Below, piece after piece: positions 1 to 5,787 of a stretch of 5,822 nt of DNA. The position numbers and the translations under genes are program-made. The first letter of the stretch is position 1. Each line of letters begins with the position of its first letter. Source of the DNA: Eubacteriales Family XIII. Incertae Sedis bacterium (GTDB lineage Bacteria; Bacillota; Clostridia; Peptostreptococcales; Anaerovoracaceae); NCBI GenBank assembly GCA_031287295.1, contig JAITTH010000168.1, forward strand, positions 1-5,822. Reading direction: 5' to 3'. The notes beneath the pieces were generated by a model. It did no database searches and was not told the DNA's origin. It saw nothing but the letters and a program-made list of their open reading frames with translations.

Positions 1-1
1 T

Positions 2-427
2 CAGACATTCACCGGAAATCTCTACATCGCCGTCGGTATCTCCGGCGCAGGTCAGCATCTAAAAGGAATCAAGAACGCATCAACCATCGTTGCCATCAAC
101 AACAATCCGAACGCACCGATTTTCAAAAATTGCGATTACGGTATTGTGGGCGACCTGTTTGAGATTGTTCCGCTTCTTACCGCAGCATTGAACACCGGAG
201 AAGCAAAGAAAGCTGCGCCTCCGATGAAGAAAATCAAACGTTCCACCCCGAAAAAACTACCACCGGTATGGAACAGCTATATTTGCAACGGTTGCGGTTA
301 CGAGTACAACCAAGATCTCGGCGATCCAACAAGCGATGTCATGGAAGGTACTCCTTTCGAGAACCTGCCGGATGGATGGATTTGCCCGGAATGCGGCGAA
401 GAGAAAGATCAATTCATCGAAGTCTAA
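2..427 (+). CDS. etfA: Electron transfer flavoprotein alpha subunit with C-terminal rubredoxin domain (3' part only)
   Basis: The gene is cut by the window's left edge; 141 codons and a TAA stop are visible. Visible residues 1-63 are the C-terminal FAD-binding part of ETF alpha: they contain GISGAGQHLKG (12-22, family form G-x-SGA-x-QH), IVAINNNPNAPIF (29-41) and DYGIVGDLFEIVP (45-57), which hold the FAD adenine and phosphates. A normal ETF alpha ends shortly after this point. Here a Lys/Pro-rich linker (about 64-92) leads into a complete rubredoxin domain (93-141) with both iron-binding knuckles, C95-x2-C98 and C128-x2-C131, plus the typical GDP, GTPFENLPDGWICP and final acidic residues. ETF alpha pairs with ETF beta and passes electrons from flavin dehydrogenases; the added Fe(Cys)4 site should accept single electrons. 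The etfB gene and the N-terminal half would lie to the left. The reading frame runs unbroken from FAD domain to rubredoxin, so this is a fusion and not two genes. The flavodiiron gene follows 58 bases downstream with no terminator between, so an operon is likely. Confidence 0.93.
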   Translation, partial: QTFTGNLYIAVGISGAGQHLKGIKNASTIVAINNNPNAPIFKNCDYGIVGDLFEIVPLLTAALNTGEAKKAAPPMKKIKRSTPKKLPPVWNSYICNGCGYEYNQDLGDPTSDVMEGTPFENLPDGWICPECGEEKDQFIEV

Positions 428-473
428 ATCACGGTGAATTGACAACCGGGATAAAATAAAATGAATGCTAAAT

Positions 474-480
474 AGGAGGA
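474..480 (+). promoter_or_regulatory. Ribosome binding site fixing the flavodiiron start
   Basis: AGGAGGA lies 5 bases before the ATG at 486. An in-frame ATG at 465 lies upstream of this site and would place the Shine-Dalgarno inside the coding region, adding seven residues (MLNRRKI) that correspond to a translated ribosome binding site. The start at 486 is therefore preferred. Confidence 0.85.
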
Positions 481-485
481 AAATC

Positions 486-1721
486 ATGCATTGCACAAGA
501 AACATAACCAACGACCTTTATTGGGTCGGCGCAAATGAGCACCGCCTTTCGTTGTTTGAAAATATTCATCCTCTAACGACTGGTGTTTCCTACAACTCTT
601 ATCTGCTCCTGGATGAGAAAACCGTACTGTTTGACACGGTAGATTGGGCGGTATGCCGCCAATATATCGAAAACGTCGAATATCTCCTAAATGGAAAGCC
701 GCTGGATTATCTCGTGATCCATCATCTTGAGCCGGACCACGCAGCATCGATCAATGAAATATTGCTCAGACATCCCGAGACAAAGCTCATCAGCAACGAA
801 AAGGCCTTCATGATGATGCGCCAATTCGGATTTGAGATTGATGGTCGCTACGAAGAAGTTGTTGAAGGAGATACGCGCACATTCGGAAAGCACACCATCG
901 CATTTGTCTATGCACCTATGGTACATTGGCCGGAAGCCATGGTCAGTCTTGATGTAACAAACGGCGTCCTCTTCTCCGCAGACGGATTCGGTTCCTTCAT
1001 TGCGCTGGATGGCGTACTGTTTGCCGATGAAGTCGATTTCGATCGCGACTGGATCGATGAAGCGCGTCGTTATTTGACCAACATTGTTGGCAAATACGGT
1101 CCGCACGTACAGGCACTTCTGAAGAAAGCCGGACCACTGCTTCCGCAGGTAAAATATATCTGCCCGCTGCACGGTCCCGTCTGGAGAAAAGACTTTGGTT
1201 ACATCATCGGAAAGTATGACCAGTGGAGTCGTTACGAGCCGGAAGTCAACGGCGTACTCATCATCTATGCTTCCATGTATGGAAACACAGAAAATGCGGC
1301 GGTTGCCCTGGCGACAAAGCTTCGTGAAAAAGGTGTCCGGAATGTGAAGGTTCGCGACGTATCCAATACGCATGTCTCTTGGCTCATTTCCGAGACCTTC
1401 CAGTACAGTCACATCGTAATCGCTTCTGTGACGTACAATCTTGGAATCTATCCGCTGATTCACAATTACCTTGCTGATATGAAGGCACTTAATTTGCAGA
1501 AACGTACCTTCGCTGTCATTGAAAACGGAACATGGGCACCGAAAGCCGGCGACCTCATCCGTGAGTATCTCGACAAGGAACTGAAGCAGATGACCGTGCT
1601 TGGCGACGAGCTGACCATCAACTCTTCTCTCACCGAAGAAAAGGGCTTGGAGATGGATAGCCTTGTTGACAGCATCATTGAATCGCTGAAAGCAGAAGAA
1701 GCAGCAAAAGCGAAAGCATAA
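486..1721 (+). CDS. fprA: Flavodiiron protein (class A, rubredoxin-dependent oxygen/NO reductase)
   Basis: This cytoplasmic enzyme reduces O2 to water, or NO to N2O, protecting anaerobes. The 411-residue product has the class A plan. An N-terminal metallo-beta-lactamase-like domain (about 1-250) carries a full set of di-iron ligands: H80-x-E82-x-D84 with adjacent H85, then H147, D166 and H229 (in CPLHGP). A flavodoxin domain (about 255-395) begins with the FMN phosphate loop SMYGNTE (263-269) and has a second flavin-contact stretch near IENGTWAPKAG. There is no C-terminal rubredoxin or flavin reductase domain, so it needs an outside one-electron donor, classically rubredoxin. The gene just upstream encodes an ETF alpha with a rubredoxin tail, an obvious candidate donor. 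The last ten residues are Ala/Lys/Glu-rich and probably disordered. O2 versus NO preference cannot be read from sequence. The symbol follows clostridial FprA usage. Confidence 0.95.
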   Translation: MHCTRNITNDLYWVGANEHRLSLFENIHPLTTGVSYNSYLLLDEKTVLFDTVDWAVCRQYIENVEYLLNGKPLDYLVIHHLEPDHAASINEILLRHPETKLISNEKAFMMMRQFGFEIDGRYEEVVEGDTRTFGKHTIAFVYAPMVHWPEAMVSLDVTNGVLFSADGFGSFIALDGVLFADEVDFDRDWIDEARRYLTNIVGKYGPHVQALLKKAGPLLPQVKYICPLHGPVWRKDFGYIIGKYDQWSRYEPEVNGVLIIYASMYGNTENAAVALATKLREKGVRNVKVRDVSNTHVSWLISETFQYSHIVIASVTYNLGIYPLIHNYLADMKALNLQKRTFAVIENGTWAPKAGDLIREYLDKELKQMTVLGDELTINSSLTEEKGLEMDSLVDSIIESLKAEEAAKAKA

Positions 1722-1761
1722 CCTCTCTATGCAATAAACTGAAAAAGTCTAAACAATTGAA

Positions 1762-1803
1762 GAAAAAAGGCGGTCTCAAATCTGTGATTGCCTTTTTTCT
1801 TTT
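1762..1803. terminator. Bidirectional intrinsic terminator after the flavodiiron gene
   Basis: The arms GAAAAAAGGC (1762-1771) and GCCTTTTTTC (1790-1799) are perfect complements. Pairing can continue inward through two G-T pairs, T1774-A1787 and C1775-G1786, leaving a loop of about 10 bases. The plus strand ends in a T-rich run to 1803. The minus strand also reads GCC followed by TTTTTTC, so the same element can stop the oxidoreductase operon coming from the right. It lies 41 bases after the flavodiiron stop codon. Confidence 0.85.
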
Positions 1804-1815
1804 GTTTATCATGGG

Positions 1816-1857
1816 AGCGAAAGAGGATTGCGCGGGTTCGAGCAATCCCCTTTCGCT
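1816..1857 (-). repeat. Long hairpin at the stop codon of the FAD oxidoreductase gene
   Basis: Two 16-base arms (1816-1831 and 1842-1857) are complementary except at one position. In minus-strand RNA that position is a G-U pair, so the stem is continuous there, while plus-strand RNA would have an A-C mismatch. The loop is 10 bases (1832-1841). The hairpin begins at the last base of the TAA stop codon of the minus-strand gene (1857-1859). There is no T run directly after it, so alone it is not a classical terminator. It may stabilise the mRNA 3' end or act together with the U-tailed hairpin at 1762-1803. Confidence 0.7.
1841..1855 (+). repeat. 15-base direct repeat, copy 1
   Basis: AGCAATCCCCTTTCG occurs here and again, identically, at 3659-3673. 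This copy overlaps the last loop base and most of the right arm of the hairpin at the oxidoreductase stop codon. Flanking bases are also partly alike (GGTTCG before this copy, GGTTTGT before the other). Confidence 0.7.
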
Positions 1858-3251
1858 TAAATACACCCGTACTTTTCGGCAAGCCGTCTCGCCACCAAAA
1901 CTCCGCTTGCGGAAGCCTGCGAAAGGCTGTGTGTAACACCGGAAGCGTCTCCCAGCGCATAAAGTCCTTCGATCTTCGTTTCGAGATTTTCATTGACTTC
2001 AATTTCGGAGTTATAGAATTTCACTTCCACACCATAGAGCAAGGTATCTTCATTCGCCGTTCCCGGAGCAATTTTATCGAGGGCATATACCATCTCGATG
2101 ATGTTATCCAGTTGCCTTTTCGGAATGACCAAAGAAAGATCCCCCGGCGTCGCTTTTAGGGTGGGTACGGTAAAACACTTGAGCATCCGCTTTTCGCTGC
2201 TCCTACGCCCCTTTACAAGGTCCCCAAAGCGTTGCATGAGAACCCCGCCCCCCAACATATTCGACAATTTTGCAATGGACTCTCCATACTCATTGCTGTT
2301 TTTAAACGGTTCCGTAAATTTATTGGAAACAAGCAACGCAAAATTGGTATTGCCCGTGTGCAATTTCGGATCCGCATAACTATGCCCGTTCACCGTAATG
2401 ATGCCATTCGTATTTTCCGAAACGACCTCTCCATACGGATTCATACAAAATGTGCGTACCATATCGTTGTACTTATCGGTTTGGTAAACAATTTTACTCT
2501 CGTAAACCTCATCCGTAATGTGCTTAAACACTTCTGCCGGCAATTCAACGCGAACACCTATGTCCACGCGATTGCTCTGTTGGCGAATGCCGAATTTTCG
2601 AACCGTATCGCTCATCCATTTCGATCCGGATCTCCCTGCTGCCAAGAGAAGGTCTTTGCAGGTATACCGCTTCTCGTCCTTGTTTGTGCGTATCGAAAAG
2701 CCCTGTGGCGTTTTTTCAACGTCTTCCACGGTAGTTTCGAATATAAAATCTACATTCCGGCTTGTAAACGCAAATATCTTTTCGAGAATCTTAACGTTTC
2801 GATCGGTGCCGAGATGACGCACCATGGCATCCAACAAATGAAGGTCGTTTCGGAGGGCAATCGTCTTCAGATCGGAACTCGCAGTCGAATAAAGTTTTGC
2901 ATCTCCTCCACCCATAGAAACCAGCACGGAATCTACATATTTCATGAGTTCGATGGCTTTTTTTGTTCCAACATAACGATGGAGTTCTCCTCCGAATTCG
3001 GTTGTAATATTATACTTCCCATCCGAAAGGCTGCCTGCACCACCATAGCCATTCATAATGCTGCATGGGGTGCAACGAATACAACGTTCAACGTCACCTG
3101 TGGTAATGGGACACCGCCGGAACTCCAACGCTCTGCCTTTGTCTATCACGAGAATCTTTGCTTTACAATCAAGTTTTGTAAACTCATAGGAAGCAAAAAC
3201 ACCGGATGCTCCTGCCCCGACAATTATAATGTCATAGTCGTACTTTTGCAT
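1857..3251 (-). CDS. FAD-dependent oxidoreductase, COG2509-type (uncharacterised dehydrogenase)
   Basis: The 464-residue product is a soluble flavoprotein of the large NAD(P)/FAD-dependent oxidoreductase superfamily. The N-terminus has the Rossmann dinucleotide motif GAGASG (12-17), followed by an acidic residue at the end of the second strand (D37 in VIDKG). Then comes a family signature: C47, C57-x2-C60-x2-C63, leading into NGYGGAGSLSDGKYN (67-81). The middle has AAGRSGSKW (204-212), and the C-terminus has the second FAD contact, YALGDASG (431-438). The cysteine set plus GGAG-SDGK is characteristic of COG2509; substrate and electron partner of this family are not established. The ATG at 3251 sits just before the Rossmann strand, as usual; its Shine-Dalgarno is weak (AGAAGG, 5 bases away). 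It starts 8 bases after the DUF1292 stop codon, so the two are almost surely one transcript. No signal peptide or membrane segment is seen. Confidence 0.85.
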   Translation of the reverse strand: MQKYDYDIIIVGAGASGVFASYEFTKLDCKAKILVIDKGRALEFRRCPITTGDVERCIRCTPCSIMNGYGGAGSLSDGKYNITTEFGGELHRYVGTKKAIELMKYVDSVLVSMGGGDAKLYSTASSDLKTIALRNDLHLLDAMVRHLGTDRNVKILEKIFAFTSRNVDFIFETTVEDVEKTPQGFSIRTNKDEKRYTCKDLLLAAGRSGSKWMSDTVRKFGIRQQSNRVDIGVRVELPAEVFKHITDEVYESKIVYQTDKYNDMVRTFCMNPYGEVVSENTNGIITVNGHSYADPKLHTGNTNFALLVSNKFTEPFKNSNEYGESIAKLSNMLGGGVLMQRFGDLVKGRRSSEKRMLKCFTVPTLKATPGDLSLVIPKRQLDNIIEMVYALDKIAPGTANEDTLLYGVEVKFYNSEIEVNENLETKIEGLYALGDASGVTHSLSQASASGVLVARRLAEKYGCI

Positions 3252-3259
3252 AAAGCCTT

Positions 3260-3556
3260 CTATTCTTCTTCGGAAACCAGTTTGTCAAACACCTCTACTG
3301 CGCGTTCGAATTCTTTGTCGTCTTCAATGTCGATCAGATCGAATTCGTCTTCGCCGGTTTCCTTATATCCATAAATATACACATCGTCGGAATTGTCGTT
3401 CGGGATCAGGGCTATATAGTCTTTCCCGTCTGCATCGAAAACACCCATCACCTCTGTCTCAACCACCGTACCGTCATCATACTCGAGCGTCACGATCATG
3501 GGAGCGTCATCGTCGTCTTCGATCTCCTCACGCGTTTTGTTCTTATCGTCTGCCAT
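3260..3556 (-). CDS. DUF1292 domain protein (YrzB-like, small acidic)
   Basis: This is a 98-residue, very acidic protein with an Asp/Glu-rich N-terminus and a DUF1292-like core: IVTLEYDDGTVVETEVMGVF (21-40), KDYIALIP, then a VYIYGYKE strand and a final helix with FERAVEVFDKL. The pattern of short beta strands ending in an acidic tail is typical of this Bacillota family, whose molecular role is unknown. The ATG at 3556 is preceded by AGGAGGA with four bases between, a strong start. In many Bacillota DUF1292 genes sit beside ruvX (yqgF) and the IreB-family gene yrzL; here it is instead the first gene of a pair with an FAD oxidoreductase. The family call rests on overall pattern rather than a catalytic motif. 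Confidence 0.8.
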   Translation of the reverse strand: MADDKNKTREEIEDDDDAPMIVTLEYDDGTVVETEVMGVFDADGKDYIALIPNDNSDDVYIYGYKETGEDEFDLIDIEDDKEFERAVEVFDKLVSEEE

Positions 3557-3606
3557 TTTTTCCTCCTATTGGAATCCTTTTCGTATCATAAATATCAATC
3601 ATTTTC

Positions 3607-3630
3607 ATTTTACCACCATACAATGGTCAA
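3607..3630 (-). promoter_or_regulatory. Possible promoter of the DUF1292-oxidoreductase operon
   Basis: On the minus strand TTGACC (3630-3625) resembles a -35 box, and TGGTAAAAT (3615-3607) resembles an extended -10. They are only 12 bases apart, so they cannot be one standard promoter. Either the extended -10 works without a good -35, or TTGACC pairs with a weak box (TGAAAA) 17 bases on. Position about 50-75 bases before the start codon fits a promoter. Confidence 0.3.
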
Positions 3631-3658
3631 TTCCACTTCTTTCCGTGCAACGGTTTGT

Positions 3659-3673
3659 AGCAATCCCCTTTCG
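3659..3673 (+). repeat. 15-base direct repeat, copy 2
   Basis: This is identical to 1841-1855 (AGCAATCCCCTTTCG). It lies in the divergent intergenic stretch between the DUF1292 and SUFU genes and lacks the complementary left arm that turns copy 1 into a long hairpin; only a short CAACG/CGTTG pair (3648-3652 with 3672-3676) surrounds it. The rest of 3557-3809 shows no gene: short open frames there lack ribosome binding sites. Confidence 0.65.
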
Positions 3674-3800
3674 TTGAATTTCATTTTAAGTTCCTTTTTC
3701 AAGGATTGGTGAAATCTTTGCGATGGTCCTGAAAGCATTGACGCAGAATCAATTGGATGATAGCCTCATGTGACAAGGTAATAAATGTCGCAAAATCTGC

Positions 3801-3806
3801 GGAGGA
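3801..3806 (+). promoter_or_regulatory. Ribosome binding site of the SUFU-domain gene
   Basis: GGAGGA is followed after three bases by ATG at 3810 and after nine bases by an in-frame ATG at 3816. The first spacing is tight and the second a little long, so either start is possible; the difference is two residues (MA). Confidence 0.6.
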
Positions 3807-3809
3807 TAC

Positions 3810-4499
3810 ATGGCTATGACGATCGATGAATACAAACAAAAAGCAAAGGAAATTGAAGATTGGGCACCCGGCTGGGACGCAATCGATTCCTGCATGGAAA
3901 AACGATATGGTAATCAGGAACCAAAACATTATGGCACGAATATGGCAGTCCGTGCCATATTCGGTGGCGACCAGTATTTGGACGGCTATAGTGTATACAC
4001 CTCCCAATATGGTCATCTTCACATCGTCACATACGGCATGTCTGAACTGTACACAAATGAGGAGTCCTTCGGTGGTGAATTCAGTAAATGGGGCTACGAG
4101 ATGACCCTCAAACTACCGCTCTGCGAGGAAGCCGATTACCTGTGGGCTCTTGATATGCTATCCAATCTGGCTCGCTACACGTTCACCTCCAAACGGTATC
4201 TGGAGCCGAACCAATACATTTCCGGCGGCGGCAATCCCATAAAAGTAGATTCCGGGAGCAAATTGACCGGACTTCTGGTGGTAGAGGATACCGAGCTTGC
4301 CGGGACAAATACCGTTCACGGACGACTGGATTTTATACAGTTGGTAGGGATCACGCAGACCGAACTTGATGCGATCATGGCTGATCAAGAGAAGATTCCC
4401 TCACTTATTGCATCCATGAAACAAGATAATCCTTTGCTCGTGACCGATATTGCTCGTACAAAAGATTATTTGAATCACAACGAGTCGCGTTTAACTTAA
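3810..4499 (+). CDS. Suppressor-of-fused (SUFU) domain protein
   Basis: The 229-residue product matches the bacterial SUFU-like domain along most of its length. GWDAID (21-26) and YGNQEPKHYGT (33-43) form the N-terminal signature. LDGYSVY (57-63), HLHIVTYGMSELY (69-81) and WGYEMTLKLP (94-103) form the core sheet, and LWALDMLSNLARYTF (111-125), SGGGNPI (138-144) and FIQLVGITQTELD complete it. Animal SUFU binds Gli transcription factors. Bacterial members have no proven general role, but some sit in polymorphic toxin loci and were proposed as immunity proteins by comparative genomics. No toxin or secretion gene is in this window, so that function is not supported here. It has no signal peptide or membrane segment. 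It appears to be a single-gene unit, with a terminator 12 bases after its stop, converging on the aminotransferase gene. No convincing promoter was found upstream. Confidence 0.85.
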   Translation: MAMTIDEYKQKAKEIEDWAPGWDAIDSCMEKRYGNQEPKHYGTNMAVRAIFGGDQYLDGYSVYTSQYGHLHIVTYGMSELYTNEESFGGEFSKWGYEMTLKLPLCEEADYLWALDMLSNLARYTFTSKRYLEPNQYISGGGNPIKVDSGSKLTGLLVVEDTELAGTNTVHGRLDFIQLVGITQTELDAIMADQEKIPSLIASMKQDNPLLVTDIARTKDYLNHNESRLT

Positions 4500-4511
4500 C
4501 CGGAGATATAT

Positions 4512-4547
4512 AAAAAGGCCGTCTCATTTTGAGACAGCCCTTTTTTC
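4512..4547. terminator. Bidirectional terminator between convergent SUFU and aminotransferase genes
   Basis: GTCTC (4521-4525) pairs with GAGAC (4531-4535) around a five-base loop. Below a C-A mismatch, GGC (4517-4519) pairs with GCC (4537-4539), and A-runs and T-runs close the base. On the plus strand it ends in TTTTTTC; on the minus strand GGCC is followed by TTTTT. It therefore can end both genes. Its left arm, AAAAAGGCCGTCTCA, closely matches AAAAAGGCGGTCTCA in the terminator at 1762-1803. Confidence 0.88.
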
Positions 4548-4575
4548 TATGTTCTGTTGAACTTTTCGGAATGCT

Positions 4576-5787
4576 TTAGCCGATGGCTTCTACAGATTCC
4601 TTGAGGATCGCGTAAGCCTTGTCGCAATCTTCCTTTGTGACGATGAGCGGCGGTACCATACGAATGATATTGGCACCGATCGCTGTCGTCAGAAGGTTTC
4701 TGTCGATTGCATTGTGCTTGATATCAACTGCATTCGGAATATCGAATTCTACACCGACGAGCAGGCCCATGCCACGAACATCCTTCACATGCGGAAGGGT
4801 CTTGAGTTTATCCATGAAGTAGTTGCCGACTTCCGTCGCATTTTCGCCGAGCTTGCGGTCGATCATTTCATTGACCTGTGCCAATGCAGCTGCACAGCAA
4901 ATCGGGTTTCCTGAATAGGTAGATCCATGGGATCCGGGATTGAGTGTGGCAGCAGCTTTCGCGGTTGCAGCAATCGCACCGATGGGCATTCCGCCACCAA
5001 GAGCCTTGGCCATGGAGACGACATCCGGTTTTACGCCATAGGACTGGTAGCACATTGCGGTACCCGTACGGAACCAACCTGTCTGAACTTCGTCGAAGAG
5101 AAGCAGCATGCCCTTCTCGTCGCAGAGCTTGCGGAGACCTTCAAGGAATTCCTTCGTTGCAGGAATAACACCGCCTTCGCCCTGAACAGGCTCAACCATA
5201 ATGGCAATGGTGTCATCGGTTACTGCCGCTTTGAAAGAATCGAGATTGTTGAATTCTGCATAAGAGAATCCGGGAAGCACCGGCTCGAATCCTTTGTGGA
5301 TTGCACTTTCCGGTTGACCGGTTGCGGAGAGCGCGCCGTATGTACGACCATGGAAGCTCTTTTTCGCTGTTACGATGTGATAACGATTCGGACCGTAATT
5401 GTCTGTACCATATTTACGAGCGAGCTTAATCATTGCTTCATTAGACTCTGTACCGGAATTCTGATAGTAAACTTTGTCCATTCCAATTGTTGTACAGATC
5501 TTTTCTGCAAGAAGTGCTTGGGGAATCGTATACGGGTAGTTGAATGTATGCATGAGATCTTGAACCTGATCAATGACCGCAGCTACAACCTTTTCGTTAC
5601 AGTTTCCTGCACTGTTTACCGCAATGCCGCCATAGAAGTCAAGATAGGCATTGTCGTTTTCGTCATAAAGATACATACCCTTGGCGCGAACCGAAACAAA
5701 TGAAAATCTTTCATATGTGTCGATCATATACTTTTTGGTAAGCTCGATGACCTGCTCGGCGGTCAAACCGTAATCCTTTAACTGCAT
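4576..5787 (-). CDS. argD: Class III PLP aminotransferase, acetylornithine aminotransferase type
   Basis: The 403-residue product has the full class III fold. NSGTESNEA (110-118) binds the PLP phosphate, SFHGRT (144-149) supplies the substrate-carboxylate arginine region, and EPVQGEGG (199-206) follows. FDEVQTG (231-237) holds D232, which pairs with the pyridine nitrogen, and SMAKALGGGMPIGA (258-271) holds the PLP-binding lysine K261. HGSTYSGNP (287-295) and IIRMVPPL complete the site. HGRT..ALSATGQ and GFEPVLPGF favour the ArgD branch, which exchanges N-acetylornithine and 2-oxoglutarate in arginine synthesis; some members also serve lysine synthesis or use other omega-amines. Two usually conserved spots differ: GNCNE (61-65) where GHxHP is common, and GWFRTG (237-242) where G-x-GRTG is common. 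No arginine gene is visible nearby, so the exact substrate is uncertain. The start is well supported: AGGAGG (5800-5795) lies 7 bases before the ATG. Its promoter lies at or beyond the right edge. Confidence 0.85.
   Translation of the reverse strand: MQLKDYGLTAEQVIELTKKYMIDTYERFSFVSVRAKGMYLYDENDNAYLDFYGGIAVNSAGNCNEKVVAAVIDQVQDLMHTFNYPYTIPQALLAEKICTTIGMDKVYYQNSGTESNEAMIKLARKYGTDNYGPNRYHIVTAKKSFHGRTYGALSATGQPESAIHKGFEPVLPGFSYAEFNNLDSFKAAVTDDTIAIMVEPVQGEGGVIPATKEFLEGLRKLCDEKGMLLLFDEVQTGWFRTGTAMCYQSYGVKPDVVSMAKALGGGMPIGAIAATAKAAATLNPGSHGSTYSGNPICCAAALAQVNEMIDRKLGENATEVGNYFMDKLKTLPHVKDVRGMGLLVGVEFDIPNAVDIKHNAIDRNLLTTAIGANIIRMVPPLIVTKEDCDKAYAILKESVEAIG

Noticed and set aside
439..467. TTGACA between etfA and the flavodiiron gene as a separate promoter
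   Set aside because: The -35-like hexamer is perfect, but the A/T-rich hexamers TAAAAT fall at spacings of 7 and 12 bases and the hexamer at 17 bases (TGAATG) is a poor -10. A shared transcript is simpler, though an internal promoter is not excluded.
465..485. Upstream ATG for the flavodiiron protein
   Set aside because: It would translate the strong ribosome binding site at 474-480 and has no such site of its own.
1832..1850. GGTTCGA inside the hairpin loop as a tRNA T-arm or attachment-site remnant
   Set aside because: The bases after the loop do not pair as a T stem, no acceptor or anticodon arm is present, and no integrase or duplicated tRNA end is nearby.
2232..3374. A 380-codon open frame on the plus strand opposite the FAD oxidoreductase
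   Set aside because: It has no family motif, no sensible ribosome binding site, and spans two well-supported minus-strand genes; it is an antisense shadow. The same holds for the long minus frame at 687-1463 and the plus frame at 4927-5703.
3723..3773. Short open frame ahead of and in frame with the SUFU gene (possible leader peptide or 5' gene fragment)
   Set aside because: It has no ribosome binding site, ends in TGA at 3771, and the SUFU gene already has its own N-terminal signature and ribosome binding site.
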